Part shown: in pieces, positions 37,772-46,588 of the stretch
Layout of the letters: the number at the start of each line of letters is the position of its first letter
How positions within the stretch are numbered: position 1 is the stretch's first letter
Source: Aeromicrobium endophyticum
GTDB taxonomy: Bacteria; Actinomycetota; Actinomycetes; Propionibacteriales; Nocardioidaceae
Direction of reading: 5' to 3'
Assembly (NCBI RefSeq): GCF_003586285.1
Contig: NZ_QUBR01000001.1
Coordinates: 1,116,001 to 1,180,000, forward strand
Length of the DNA stretch: 64,000 nucleotides
Notes under the pieces: generated by a model
Told to the model about the DNA's origin: nothing
Databases searched by the model: none
Seen by the model: the letters and a program-made list of their open reading frames with translations, nothing else
Position numbers and translations under genes: made by a program

Positions 37772-38332
37772 ATGCTCAGGAGACGGCCCGCCGCGATCCT
37801 GACGGTGGTCGCGATGGCAGCGCTCGCGGGCTGCGGCAGCTCCCCGGACGTCCGTGTCGTCAGTGACGGAAGCGGCTACGGGTTCTCGGACGCGGTCCCC
37901 GGCGCGTTCATCAGGCTCTCGACCCTCTCGGTGTGCGTCGAGGACGGGGCGAACGCCACGGTGACGGGCGCGCGGTTCGCCGGCGCCGACGTGCCCCGGA
38001 TCGACGGGTTCGCGGTGCGCGACCGTGCCGCCGACGACGTCGGGGCCTACCTGGGCACCGATCCGGAGCCGCTCGGCGACGACACCGAGATCACGATGCC
38101 CTGCCCGGCGAAGGACCGGTCGACCGCGAGCGACACCGGCCAGAGCCTGGTGCTGCTGGCGCAGGTGTCCGAGATCGGCTCGCGCCTCGACCTCAACTCG
38201 GTCGACGTCGACTACCGCGTCGACGGAGAGACGCGCACGACGACCGTCCCGGTCGACCTTGCACTCTGCCCGGTCGACGACGGCGGGTCCGAGGCCGGCT
38301 GCGCGGCCGACAGCGACGACGGTCTCGACTAG
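37772..38332 (+). CDS. Putative lipoprotein of unknown function
   Basis: A 186-residue protein with a lipobox: ILTVVAMAALAGCGSS, Cys20 being the lipidation site. The rest is beta-rich with four further cysteines (VCVEDG, MPCPAKD, ALCPVDD, AGCAADS) likely to pair outside the cell. I recognise no family. The ribosome site is weak. Its stop overlaps the convergent EamA transporter gene by 4 nt. Confidence 0.7.
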   Translation: MLRRRPAAILTVVAMAALAGCGSSPDVRVVSDGSGYGFSDAVPGAFIRLSTLSVCVEDGANATVTGARFAGADVPRIDGFAVRDRAADDVGAYLGTDPEPLGDDTEITMPCPAKDRSTASDTGQSLVLLAQVSEIGSRLDLNSVDVDYRVDGETRTTTVPVDLALCPVDDGGSEAGCAADSDDGLD

Positions 38333-39219
38333 ACCGTCGCGGTCGCCTCGGCAGCAGCAGGTGCGCGCCGGCGACTGACGGTCGCCGCCGCGACGCCGAC
38401 GAGCATCACGACGCCGCCGACGACCTCGAGGGCCGACGGCACCTCGTCCTGTACGACCCAGGCGGCGGCGATGCCCACGACCGGCACCAGCAGCACGAAC
38501 GGCACGACGGCACTGGCGGGATAGCGCGCGAGCAGCGAGTTCCAGATGCCGTAGCCGATCAGTGACGCGCCGACCGCGGTGTAGACCGTGCTGGCGATCG
38601 CCACGCCCGACAGGTGCGTCAGCGCCCGCGTCACCTCGTCGCCGCCGTCGACCACGAGCGACAGCACGAAGGCCGGCACCGGCACGACGAGCGCCGACCA
38701 CACCACCATCGAGAAGCCCGACTGCACGCCGGCGGCCCGCGCGATGACGTTGCCGGTCGCCCACGAGAGCGATGCGCCGAGCATCACCAGCACCGGCAGG
38801 ACGGGTGCGGACGCCCCGTGCGCGACCACGACGACCACTAAGCCGGCGGTGCCGATGAGGGCCCCGACGACCTGGCGGCGCGTCGGCACCTCCCGGATGA
38901 CGGCGGCGGCGATGACGATCGTGAAGATCACCTGCGCCTGGAGCACCAGCGACGCCAGCCCGGCCGGCATGCCGAGGTCGAGCGAGATGTAGAGCAGGCT
39001 GAACTGACCGAGGCTCATGAACGTCCCGACCGCGACGACCGCCTGCCACGATGCTGCTGGGCGCGGCACGAAGAACACCAGAGGGATCGCGACGAGCACG
39101 AACCGCATCGCCAGGAACAGCAGAGGTGGCACGCCGTCGAGCCCCTCGTCGATCACGACGAAGTTGGCGCCCCACAGCAGCATCACGCCGATGGCGAGCA
39201 GGCTGTGCTTGGGCGACAT
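38329..39219 (-). CDS. EamA-family (DMT) transporter
   Basis: A 296-residue protein with ten transmembrane segments arranged as two EamA repeats. First repeat GVMLLWGANFVVIDEGL with LGQFSLLYISLDLGMPAGLA; second GASLSWATGNVIARAAGVQS and PFVLLVPVVGIAAAWVVQDE. ATG 39219 has GGGGG upstream. Similar to the E. coli O-acetylserine/cysteine exporter group; substrate unknown. Confidence 0.88.
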   Translation of the reverse strand: MSPKHSLLAIGVMLLWGANFVVIDEGLDGVPPLLFLAMRFVLVAIPLVFFVPRPAASWQAVVAVGTFMSLGQFSLLYISLDLGMPAGLASLVLQAQVIFTIVIAAAVIREVPTRRQVVGALIGTAGLVVVVVAHGASAPVLPVLVMLGASLSWATGNVIARAAGVQSGFSMVVWSALVVPVPAFVLSLVVDGGDEVTRALTHLSGVAIASTVYTAVGASLIGYGIWNSLLARYPASAVVPFVLLVPVVGIAAAWVVQDEVPSALEVVGGVVMLVGVAAATVSRRRAPAAAEATATV

Positions 39220-39233
39220 GCCCCCAGTGTGAC

Positions 39234-39310
39234 CGAGTGGCGCAGTCCCGTCGCGAGTGGCGCAGTCCTGCGGGACACGCCGTCCCAGAAACACCAGACT
39301 GCGCCACTCG
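39234..39310. repeat. GAGTGG-type palindromic repeat, copy 3
   Basis: CGAGTGGCGCAGT twice (39234-39246, 39254-39266) and the complement ACTGCGCCACTCG (39298-39310). The centre GGGACACGCCGTCCCAGAA is shared with copies 1 and 2, but the arms read GTGGCGCA in place of GTGGTGCG, altered on both sides so that pairing is kept. Located between the EamA and MFS genes. Confidence 0.88.
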
Positions 39311-39322
39311 CGCACCAGCGGG

Positions 39323-40843
39323 TCAGGCGTGCTTGAGCGTCCGCCAGGAGACCAGGGCCGCGAGCAGGGCGATCACGATCGCCGCCGCCGAGGTGTACTG
39401 GACGCCGAGGTCGAACGCGGCACGCGCCGAGTCGAGCAGGCCGTCGCCGACCTCGTTCGGGTAGTGCTTCGCGACCTGCACGGTGCCGCCGAGCGTCTCG
39501 AACGCACCCTGGCGCTCGCCCCACTGCAGCATCGCCGGGTACGTCAGGTGCGAGCGGTACGTGGACGTCAGCACCGTGCCCAGCACCGCCGTGCCCAAGA
39601 CCGCCCCGATCTCGTACGCCGTCTCGGAGATCGCCGACGCGGCACCGGCCTTCGACGACGGGACGCTCGACAGCATGACGTCGTTGGTGAGCGTCTCGGC
39701 CATGCCGATGCCCACGCCCATGACGGTGAACGCGACCGCGACCGACATCACCGAGGGCACGTCGGTCAGCGCCGTGATGGCGTAGCCGGTGGCCGAGGCG
39801 ACGAAGCTGGCCGTGACGAGCGCGCGGATGCTGACGACGTTGACCAGTCGCACCGCCACGAAGCCCGCGACCACGGTCGCCAGCAGCCCCGGCAGCAGCA
39901 CGAGCGCGGCGTCCATCGCGGTCAGGCCCAGCACCAGCTGCAGCAGCTGGGCGCCGAGGAACAAGAACCCCGTCAGCCCCATGAGGCTCAGCAGGTTGGC
40001 CACGATCGCGCCGCTGAAGACGCGGTTGCCGAACAGCGACAGGTCGATCATCGGCGCCGGGCTCGTGCGCAGCCGGTGCACCAGGGCCCAGGCCGAGACG
40101 ATGCCGCCGGCGAAGGCCGTGAGCGTCAGGTCGGACAGCCCGTGCTCGGCGAGGTTCTTGATGCCGAACACGAGCGGCAGCATCGCCGTCAGCGACAGGA
40201 CGATCGCGAGCGGGTCGAGCGGGCTCGGCGACGGATCGCGCGACTCGGGCAGCAGCGCGAGCGCCAGCGGCACCAGGACGACGACGATCGGGACGTTGAT
40301 CAAGAAGACCGAGCCCCACGACGCGTGGCCCAGCAGCCAGCCGCCCAGCACGGGGCCGAGCGCGGCGCCGCCGGAGAACATCGCGGCCCACGACGCGATC
40401 GCGAGCCGGCGGTCGCGCGGGTCGTGGAAGACGTTGCGGATCAACGACAGCGTCGACGGCATCAGGGTCGCGCCGAACACGCCCTGCAGCGCACGGGCGA
40501 GCAGGAGCATCTCGGGGCTGCTGCTGTAGGCGGCGACGAGCGACGCGGCGCCGAAGCCGACCGTGCCGAGCAGCAGCAGCCGGCGACGTCCGAAGCGGTC
40601 GCCGATCGTGCCCATCGCGATGAGCAGGCCCGCCAGCATGATCGCGTAGAGGTCGACGATCCACAGCAGCTGCGTACCGGTGGGCTTGAGGTCGACGCTG
40701 ATCGCGGGCAGGGCGAAGCTCAGCACGGTGTTGTCGACCGACACCATGAGCACGGGCAGCATGAGCACCGCCAGCGCTGCCCATTCACGGGGCCCGGCCC
40801 TGTGTGCGGTCATGGTTCCGGCGGTGTCGCGGATGGTGGTCAT
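39323..40843 (-). CDS. MFS drug:H+ antiporter, DHA2 (14-TM) family
   Basis: A 506-residue permease with 14 hydrophobic segments. Motif A is GDRFGRRRLLLLG near 82, motif C is GGAALGPVLGGWLLGH near 155, and the DHA2-type D-motif start LPVLMVSVDNTVLSFALPAI is present. Resembles SmvA/QacA-type quaternary-ammonium and drug exporters. GAGGAGG lies 5 nt before ATG 40843. Divergent from a TetR with a shared operator, which suggests inducible export. Confidence 0.92.
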   Translation of the reverse strand: MTTIRDTAGTMTAHRAGPREWAALAVLMLPVLMVSVDNTVLSFALPAISVDLKPTGTQLLWIVDLYAIMLAGLLIAMGTIGDRFGRRRLLLLGTVGFGAASLVAAYSSSPEMLLLARALQGVFGATLMPSTLSLIRNVFHDPRDRRLAIASWAAMFSGGAALGPVLGGWLLGHASWGSVFLINVPIVVVLVPLALALLPESRDPSPSPLDPLAIVLSLTAMLPLVFGIKNLAEHGLSDLTLTAFAGGIVSAWALVHRLRTSPAPMIDLSLFGNRVFSGAIVANLLSLMGLTGFLFLGAQLLQLVLGLTAMDAALVLLPGLLATVVAGFVAVRLVNVVSIRALVTASFVASATGYAITALTDVPSVMSVAVAFTVMGVGIGMAETLTNDVMLSSVPSSKAGAASAISETAYEIGAVLGTAVLGTVLTSTYRSHLTYPAMLQWGERQGAFETLGGTVQVAKHYPNEVGDGLLDSARAAFDLGVQYTSAAAIVIALLAALVSWRTLKHA

Positions 40844-40882
40844 GTCGTCCTCCTCACGGTGAGTTGTCGTCCGATCTACTAT

Positions 40883-40896
40883 ACCGTCTGGACGGT
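40883..40896. promoter_or_regulatory. Operator between the MFS exporter and its TetR
   Basis: ACCGTC-TG-GACGGT, perfect inverted repeat, extended by flanking TATA and TTTA, in the 102-bp divergent gap. Typical TetR operator that also covers the likely -10 region. Confidence 0.82.
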
Positions 40897-40945
40897 TTAG
40901 TCACGAACGATCTCGTGGTGACGTCGGTCTCTGTAGAGTTGCGCC

Positions 40946-41473
40946 ATGGCGGCCAAGGAACGATCCACGAGAGACCGCCTGCTCGACGCCTTCGAGACGC
41001 TCCTCGTCTCGGCTGGCAGCCGCTCGGCCACGCTCGACGCCGTCGCATCGCACGCCGAGGTCTCCAAGGGCGGGCTGCTGTACCACTTCCACAGCAAGGA
41101 CGAGCTCGTCGAGGGCATGCTCACCCGCCTGCGCGAGCAGGGCCGTGCCGACGTCGAGAAGATGCGCACCGCCAAGAAGGGGCCCGTCGACTTCTACCTG
41201 ACCACCTCGATCAACACCGGCAGCGACTTCGACCGGGCCCTGATCGCCGCCGGGCGCATCGCGCAGGAGAACGACTCGCGTGCGTCCGACGCCCTCGGCG
41301 ACCTGCGCGAGTGGTGGTTCGCGGTGCTGCTCGAGCACCTCGAGGACGAGTCGCTGGCCCGCACCATCCAGCTGATCGGCGACGGGCTCTACTTCGACGA
41401 CACCACGGGCCTCAACGAGAAGAACGCCCTCAAGCACGTCCGCGACGTGCTCACGCGCCTCGGCGCCCTCTGA
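40946..41473 (+). CDS. TetR-family regulator of the MFS exporter
   Basis: A 175-residue TetR. HTH: TRDRLLDAFETLLVSAGSRS then ASHAEVSKGGLLYHFHSKDE. The C-terminal domain (FYLTTSINTGSDFDRALIAA and IGDGLYFDDTTGLNEK) resembles TetR_C_37/SlmA-like actinobacterial repressors. Divergent position and operator support local control of the exporter. Confidence 0.88.
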   Translation: MAAKERSTRDRLLDAFETLLVSAGSRSATLDAVASHAEVSKGGLLYHFHSKDELVEGMLTRLREQGRADVEKMRTAKKGPVDFYLTTSINTGSDFDRALIAAGRIAQENDSRASDALGDLREWWFAVLLEHLEDESLARTIQLIGDGLYFDDTTGLNEKNALKHVRDVLTRLGAL

Positions 41474-41583
41474 GCCTGCCGGCCTCCCCTCGAGCGACGC
41501 CGGCCCCGCCGCGAGGCGCACTGTTCACCTGATGTCGGGGTGACGTCCACGCCGTCGTCACCCCGCGAGCGTGCTCTGGAGTC

Positions 41584-42798
41584 ATGACACTCCTCTCACC
41601 AGGACCTATCACCCCGCACGTACGCCGCGCCGCCCATGTCATCGGGGCCGCCGCACTCGCCACCGGTCTCGCCGCGGCGCCCGCCACCGCCGGTCCCGCC
41701 CCGGTCGTCGACCGTCGCCACGCCGAGCCGCCGAAGCACGCCCAGCCCGTCACGGTCTTCGCCCACCGCGGCGCGTCCGGCTACCGGCCCGAGCACACGC
41801 TGGCGGCCTACCAGCTGGCGATCCGGATGGGTGCTGACTACATCGAGCCCGACCTCGTCAGCACCAAGGACGGCGTGCTGGTGGCCCGTCACGAGAACGA
41901 GATCAGCGGCACCACCGACGTCGCGGACCACCCCGAGTTCGCGAGCCGCAAGACGACCAAGACGATCGACGGCGTCGCGGTGTCGGGCTGGTTCACCGAG
42001 GACTTCACCCTGCGCGAGCTGCGCACGCTGCGCACCAAGGAGCGCCTGCCCGGCGTGCGGGCCGGCAACACCCGCTACGACGGACGCTTCCAGGTGCCGA
42101 CGTTCGACGAGATCCTCGCCCTCGTCAAGCGTGAGGGCCGCGAGCAGGGGCGGGTCATCGGCGTCGCCCCCGAGACCAAGCACCCGACGTACTTCCGCTC
42201 GATCGGGCTGCCGCTCGAGCGTCCGCTGCTGCGCTCGCTGCGCCTGGCCGGCCTCGACTCGCGCCGGGCCAAGGTCGTCATCCAGTCGTTCGAGACGACC
42301 AACCTGCGGCAGCTGTCGCGGCAGACCAAGGTCAAGCTGGTGCAGCTGACCTCGGCGACGGGAGCCCCGTACGACCTCGTCGCGCAGGGCGACCCTCGGA
42401 CGTACGCCGACCTGATGTCGCCCGCCGGCCTGCGGCGCGTGGCGACGTACGCCGACTGGCTGGGCCCCGAGAAGAACAGCGTCATCCCGCGTGACGCGTC
42501 CGGCTTCCTCGCCCAGCCCACGTCGGTCGTCGCGGACGCCCACCGGGCGGGGCTCAAGGTCGTGGTTTACACCTTCCGTGACGAGAACCAGTTCCTGCCG
42601 GCCGACTTCCGCACCGGGGACGACCCCAACGCCAAGGGCGACATCTTCGGCGAGCTGCAGGCGTTCTTCGGCGCCGGCATCGACGCGGTGTTCAGCGACT
42701 ACCCCGACACCGCGGTGGCGGCCAGGGACTGGTGGGAGGCGGACGCGACTGCGTCGCTCACGTCCGGTGCTCGCTGGCGCTCGCACCGGGCCGCCTAG
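41584..42798 (+). CDS. glpQ: Secreted glycerophosphodiester phosphodiesterase
   Basis: A 404-residue GDPD. A signal peptide spans residues 1-36 (AAHVIGAAALATGLAAAPAT then AG). The catalytic start VTVFAHRGASGYRPEHTLAA holds the HR and E residues, IEPDLVSTKDGVLVARHENE the metal ligands and second His. Later blocks VIQSFETTNL and VVYTFRDENQFLP complete the TIM barrel. Length and insert match the periplasmic GlpQ-type group. It releases glycerol-3-phosphate from glycerophosphodiesters outside the membrane. A short GC-rich inverted repeat follows the stop. Confidence 0.93.
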   Translation: MTLLSPGPITPHVRRAAHVIGAAALATGLAAAPATAGPAPVVDRRHAEPPKHAQPVTVFAHRGASGYRPEHTLAAYQLAIRMGADYIEPDLVSTKDGVLVARHENEISGTTDVADHPEFASRKTTKTIDGVAVSGWFTEDFTLRELRTLRTKERLPGVRAGNTRYDGRFQVPTFDEILALVKREGREQGRVIGVAPETKHPTYFRSIGLPLERPLLRSLRLAGLDSRRAKVVIQSFETTNLRQLSRQTKVKLVQLTSATGAPYDLVAQGDPRTYADLMSPAGLRRVATYADWLGPEKNSVIPRDASGFLAQPTSVVADAHRAGLKVVVYTFRDENQFLPADFRTGDDPNAKGDIFGELQAFFGAGIDAVFSDYPDTAVAARDWWEADATASLTSGARWRSHRAA

Positions 42799-42831
42799 CT
42801 CGCTTCGCTCGTCCATGGCGGGGCCCGTGGC

Positions 42832-43446
42832 CTAGGCGTCGACCCAGGACGTGCCGGACGACTCGACGCTCGCGCGTCCCGTGCTCGCCGCGGCGACCTC
42901 GGCGGCGAACCGATCCGGGTCGCGCACGCCGACCGTGAACACCACGTCGGCGCCGTACTCGACGTCCGACACGACCCCCAGGGTGCGCAGGCGGTGGTCG
43001 AGGGCACCGGCGTCCACCACGGGTGCCGTGACGCGCATCGTGTGGAGCAGGCGGCGCTCCTGCGTGCCTGCCGCGTCGAGCGCGACGCCGACCGCGTCGC
43101 CGTAGGCGCGCACCAGGCCACCGGCCCCCAGCAGCGTGCCACCGAACCAGCGGGTCACCACCGCGACGACGTCGCTGACCTCGCGCCGCGTCAGCACCTC
43201 GAGCATCGGGGCCCCAGCCGTGCCTGCCGGCTCGCCGTCGTCGTTCGATCGCCGCAGCGACGCGTCCGCCCCGATGACGAACGCGCTGCAGTGGTGCCGT
43301 GCGTCGTGGTGCCGCCGACGGGCGGACGCGACGACCTCGCGCGCCGCGGCCTCGTCGTCGACGCGGGCGACGACGGCGAGGAACCGGGAGCGCTTGACCT
43401 CGATCTCGGCCGTGGCCGAGCGGGCGAGGGTGCGGTAGGTGCTCAG
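42832..43446 (-). CDS. YigZ/IMPACT family protein with probable CTG start
   Basis: A 204-residue YigZ protein, full length. STYRTLARSATAEIEVKRSR then FLAVVARV is the usual beginning, HHCSAFVIG near 53, SNDDGEPAGTAGAPMLEVL near 68 and TRWFGGTLLGAGGLVRAYGD near 93 are family blocks; the C-terminal DUF1949 domain follows. No ATG, GTG or TTG lies near this beginning. A CTG at 43446 sits exactly where expected and overlaps the methyltransferase stop as CTGA, the pattern of ATGA/GTGA coupling. Confidence 0.8.
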   Translation of the reverse strand: MSTYRTLARSATAEIEVKRSRFLAVVARVDDEAAAREVVASARRRHHDARHHCSAFVIGADASLRRSNDDGEPAGTAGAPMLEVLTRREVSDVVAVVTRWFGGTLLGAGGLVRAYGDAVGVALDAAGTQERRLLHTMRVTAPVVDAGALDHRLRTLGVVSDVEYGADVVFTVGVRDPDRFAAEVAAASTGRASVESSGTSWVDA

Positions 43447-44210
43447 CTCTTGCGGAGCTTGAGGAAGATGCTGGGGCCGAAGTCGGACTTGGCCAGGCGC
43501 TTCTGGCTGATGCGCTCGGCGGCCAGCATGACGCTCTTGGGCAGCACCTTCTTGACCTTCTGGCTGCGCAGGTTGGAGACCGACAGCTTGCTGTCGAGCA
43601 CCAGCCCGGCCGCGGCCAGCTGACCCACCACGGTGTCGATGTTGTGGTTGACGAAGGCGATCGCGTCGGGCTCGTCGGCCTTGGTCTGGCGGATGTCGAC
43701 CGGCGCGGTGGGCAGCGGCGTGCCCAGCTTCTTGTGGCGGCGACGGTTCTTGAAGTGGCCGTAGTTGGCGACCTCGATGATCGCGGTGCCGCCCGGCGCC
43801 AGCACGCGGGAGATCTCGGCGAACTCGGCCGACGGCTCGGGGATGTGGTGCATGACGCGCACCATCGTGATGAGGTCGAGCTCGCCGTCGGCGAACTTCA
43901 GGTCGTCGGCCTGCATCTGCACCTGCTTGATGTCGGTGCCGGCCAGCACCTTCTTGGCGGCCTCGAGCTGGGTGGCGGCAGGCTCGGCCAGCGTCACCTC
44001 GTCGGAGAAGGTGCGCAGCAGCAGGCACAGACGACCGAAGCCGCCGCCGATGTCGGCGGCCTTGCGGTAGTGGTTGCCCTTGAGCAGACGCCGGATGGCG
44101 ATGTGCTCGGCACCGTTCTCGTAGTCGCGGTTGTCCCAGTACTTGGTGTAGTCGTAGTCGCGCTCGTACTGGTTGGCGACCTTCTTGGACGGCTCGTTGT
44201 GATCAGTCAC
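43443..44210 (-). CDS. Class I SAM-dependent methyltransferase
   Basis: A 255-residue methyltransferase. KAADIGGGFGRLCLLLRTF near 49 is motif I, TLAEPAATQLEAAKK near 74 the acidic strand, LDLITMVRVMHHIPEPSAEF near 111 motif II with MHHI, and VLAPGGTAIIEVANYGHF near 136 motif III. The C-terminal part is Lys-rich. Substrate unknown; it precedes yigZ in a coupled pair. Confidence 0.82.
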   Translation of the reverse strand: MTDHNEPSKKVANQYERDYDYTKYWDNRDYENGAEHIAIRRLLKGNHYRKAADIGGGFGRLCLLLRTFSDEVTLAEPAATQLEAAKKVLAGTDIKQVQMQADDLKFADGELDLITMVRVMHHIPEPSAEFAEISRVLAPGGTAIIEVANYGHFKNRRRHKKLGTPLPTAPVDIRQTKADEPDAIAFVNHNIDTVVGQLAAAGLVLDSKLSVSNLRSQKVKKVLPKSVMLAAERISQKRLAKSDFGPSIFLKLRKS

Positions 44211-44230
44211 TGTGGAACCCTAGCAACCGT

Positions 44231-44324
44231 CCTTCGGTCGCTGCGCTCCCTCACGCGACTTCGTCGCTAGGAACCATCCTTCGGTCGCTGCGCTCCCTCA
44301 CGCGACTTCGTCGCTAGGAACCGT
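44231..44324. repeat. Two tandem copies of a 47-bp unit
   Basis: The unit CCTTCGGTCGCTGCGCTCCC... runs 44231-44277 and again 44278-44324, essentially identical. The second copy contains the TAG stop and last codons of the crotonase gene. It lies between the crotonase 3' end and the methyltransferase start. Confidence 0.92.
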
Positions 44325-45117
44325 GGGTGCGGGGACCGAACTCCGGCTTCTGCTTGGCCGCCCCGGCCTTGCGGGCGATCGAGGTGTTGCGGGCCTTGAA
44401 CATCGCCGACTGCAGCTTGCGCTCGAGACGCCACGCCTGGCGCTCGCTGCCCCGCCGGGTGCCGTAAACCAGCTGCTTGGTCGCGGCGACCGAGTCGGGT
44501 GAGCGCCCGACGATCTGCTCGACGAGCGCGAGCGCCGCGGCGAGCGGGTCGTCGGCGGCCTCGGTGGCCAGGCCGAGCTCGGCGGCACGCGTGCCCGTGA
44601 ACGACTCCCCCGTCATCGCCAGGCGCATGAGGACGTCGGCGGGCAGCAGCTCGCTGAACGGCAGGGTGCCGGCCATGTCGGGGACGAGCCCCCACTTGGC
44701 CTCGAGGATCGCCCACGTGGCGTCGGGCGTGGTGAACCGGAAGTCGGCGCAGGCAGCGAGCTGCAGGCCGGCGCCGTAGCAGTGGCCCTGCACGACGGCG
44801 ATGACCGGCACCGGCAGCTCGCGCCAGACCTGGTTGACGTACTGGAACCGGTTGAGGCGGCGGGGTCCGGCGAAGAAGAACTTCTTGACCCTGCTCTTCT
44901 CGGCGAACGCGGCACCGAAGTCGAGACCGGCGCTGAACGAGCGTCCGGCGCCGCGCAGCAGCACGGCCCGCACGTCGTGGTCGGCCCGCAGCGACTCGGC
45001 TGCGGCGATGAGCTCGTCGATCGTCTCGAGGTCGATCCCGTTGAGCTTGTCGGGCCGGTTGAGGGTGACGTGGGCGATCGGGCCGTCGATCTCGACGAGC
45101 ACGCGGGATGCGGTCAT
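44314..45117 (-). CDS. Enoyl-CoA hydratase/isomerase (crotonase) family protein
   Basis: A 267-residue crotonase. RPDKLNGIDLETIDELIAA near 20, GRSFSAGLDF near 60 (oxyanion Gly region), VIAVVQGHCYGAGLQLAACA near 103 and the catalytic Glu area LEAKWGLVPDMAGTLPFSEL near 138 are visible. LVPDM with Asp rather than the usual Glu pair suggests an isomerase-like or atypical member. The basic C-terminal region is unusual. Substrate unknown. Confidence 0.85.
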   Translation of the reverse strand: MTASRVLVEIDGPIAHVTLNRPDKLNGIDLETIDELIAAAESLRADHDVRAVLLRGAGRSFSAGLDFGAAFAEKSRVKKFFFAGPRRLNRFQYVNQVWRELPVPVIAVVQGHCYGAGLQLAACADFRFTTPDATWAILEAKWGLVPDMAGTLPFSELLPADVLMRLAMTGESFTGTRAAELGLATEAADDPLAAALALVEQIVGRSPDSVAATKQLVYGTRRGSERQAWRLERKLQSAMFKARNTSIARKAGAAKQKPEFGPRTHGS

Positions 45118-45161
45118 GGCCTCAACCTACCCGCCGGTAGGCAGGCGGGGCCCACGAGAAC

Positions 45162-46121
45162 TCAGCCCACCAATGACGTGATGCGCGCGACCGTCGACTC
45201 GAGGCTGACGCTGACGGTCGCCTGCCCGCGCGCGTCCGGCCGGTCAGGCCATCCCGGTCCGCCGAGGATCGCCGTGGTCGGTGGCACCATGCTCGTGACC
45301 ACCTGCCACATCTCGTCGTCCTCGGTGCGCGGCAAGGACGCCCACACGAAGACGATGGTCGGGCGCAGGTTGGCGGTCATGCTGGCCAGCGCCTTGGCCG
45401 GGAACTGCGCGCCGAGCACGTGGCAGGCCCGACCCGCGTCGGCGAGCGCTGCCTCGAGCGCGATCAGGGGCATCGAGTGCAGATCGCTCTCGGCGCTGGC
45501 GAGGACGATCGTGGGCCCGTTCGAGTCGAGCCGTCCGGCCGCGCGGGTGTGGGCACGCAGCTCGCCGACGACGACCTCGCTGGTCAGGTGCTCGGCCTCG
45601 ATGCCGAGCCGGCCCTCCGACCACTCGCGGCCGATGTTGATGAGCGCCGGGGCGATGACCCCTGTCCACGCGCCGATGACGCCGTCGCGGCGCAGGGCCC
45701 CCGCGATGAGCGACCGGATGCGGTCGGGTTCGTAGTCGCGCGAGGCCGCGATGATGCCGTCGACGATCTGGTGGTGCTCGAGGTCGTCGCCGTGGTCGTC
45801 GCCCGACGCGTCGACCAGCGCCGTGCCGAGGTCGTCGACCGCCGTGGTCTGGGCCACCCGGGCGGCTTCCATCGGCGGAGCTCCGCGGGCGATCAGCGCC
45901 TTGATCAGCGTGACCCGCTCGATGTCGGTCTCGGTGTACCGCCGGTGCCCACCGGCCGTGCGGTGCGTGGGGCCGACGCCGTACCGGCGCTCCCACGTGC
46001 GCAGCGTGGAGGGGGAGATGCCGAGCCGCTCGGCGACCGAGCCGACGTTCCAGACGATCGCCGCGGGAGCCCCGTCGGCGGCCAAGGGCTCGGGAGCCTC
46101 GTCGCGCTCGGGGTTCGGCAT
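45162..46121 (-). CDS. MerR-type regulator with B12-binding domain (CarH/LitR-like photoreceptor candidate)
   Basis: About 319 residues from ATG 46121. Residues 22-90 are a MerR winged HTH (WNVGSVAERLGISPSTLRTW then ERRYGVGPTHRTAGGHRRYT). A helical bundle follows with REWSEGRLGIEAEH near 187, which fits the W-x9-EH motif of the light-sensing adenosylcobalamin pocket in CarH and LitR. The C-terminal Rossmann part has ESDLHSMPL, matching the (E/D)xH core of the cobalamin motif though the usual Gly is Pro. Known relatives repress carotenoid and other light-response genes in the dark. Divergent from whiB with a long palindrome between. Confidence 0.82.
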   Translation of the reverse strand: MPNPERDEAPEPLAADGAPAAIVWNVGSVAERLGISPSTLRTWERRYGVGPTHRTAGGHRRYTETDIERVTLIKALIARGAPPMEAARVAQTTAVDDLGTALVDASGDDHGDDLEHHQIVDGIIAASRDYEPDRIRSLIAGALRRDGVIGAWTGVIAPALINIGREWSEGRLGIEAEHLTSEVVVGELRAHTRAAGRLDSNGPTIVLASAESDLHSMPLIALEAALADAGRACHVLGAQFPAKALASMTANLRPTIVFVWASLPRTEDDEMWQVVTSMVPPTTAILGGPGWPDRPDARGQATVSVSLESTVARITSLVG

Positions 46122-46132
46122 GAGCCCAGCAT

Positions 46133-46169
46133 AGAACTTGTTCACCCTCTTGCTCTTTGAACAAGTTCT
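46133..46169. promoter_or_regulatory. Operator-like inverted repeat between the MerR-B12 gene and whiB
   Basis: AGAACTTGTTCA (46133-46144) and TGAACAAGTTCT (46158-46169), perfect 12-bp arms with a 13-nt spacer, starting 11 nt upstream of the regulator ATG. A related half-site (AACTTACTC on the minus strand) lies just beyond. Local A+T is much higher than in the surroundings. Likely the regulator's own binding site. Confidence 0.78.
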
Positions 46170-46235
46170 GAGTAAGTTTTGAATAGAATCCGAATTTCGG
46201 GTTTGATCCGCGCCATTGAGGGGAATAACCACACC

Positions 46236-46523
46236 ATGGTCAACGTCAACCGCCTCCCGGGTCCCATGATGGACGCGTACGAATGGCAGTACGAGGGCGC
46301 CTGCATGGGCGTCGACAGCTCCGTGTTCTTCTCGCCCGAGGCCGAACGTGGAGCCAAGCGCGAGCGCCGCGAGCAGGCAGCCAAGAAGCTGTGCATGACG
46401 TGCCCGGTCATCGAGCGATGCCGCCAGCACGCTCTCGCCGTGCGCGAGCCGTACGGCGTGTGGGGCGGGCTGACCGAGGGCGAGCGCGCCGCGCTGGCCC
46501 GCCAGGAGAAGATCGCCAGCTGA
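46236..46523 (+). CDS. WhiB-family iron-sulfur transcription factor
   Basis: A 95-residue WhiB protein from ATG 46236, the start nearest a GAGGGG site (12 nt); an upstream in-frame ATG at 46179 would lie in the operator region. Four cysteines (23, 53, 56, 62) give C-x29-C-x2-C-x5-C for a [4Fe-4S] cluster, and [12 protein letters not shown] near 72 is the G[VI]WGG turn that contacts sigma factor. Sequence is closest in feel to the WhiB1/WblE to WhiB2 group; I do not assign a subtype. Divergent from the B12-dependent regulator. Confidence 0.92.
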   Translation: MVNVNRLPGPMMDAYEWQYEGACMGVDSSVFFSPEAERGAKRERREQAAKKLCMTCPVIERCRQHALAVREPYGVWGGLTEGERAALARQEKIAS

Positions 46524-46588
46524 CTGGCGGCACCCCCGCGCACCTCGGTGCGCCGTGGCGTCCCAGTCGCCAACCCGCAGGAGACCGC

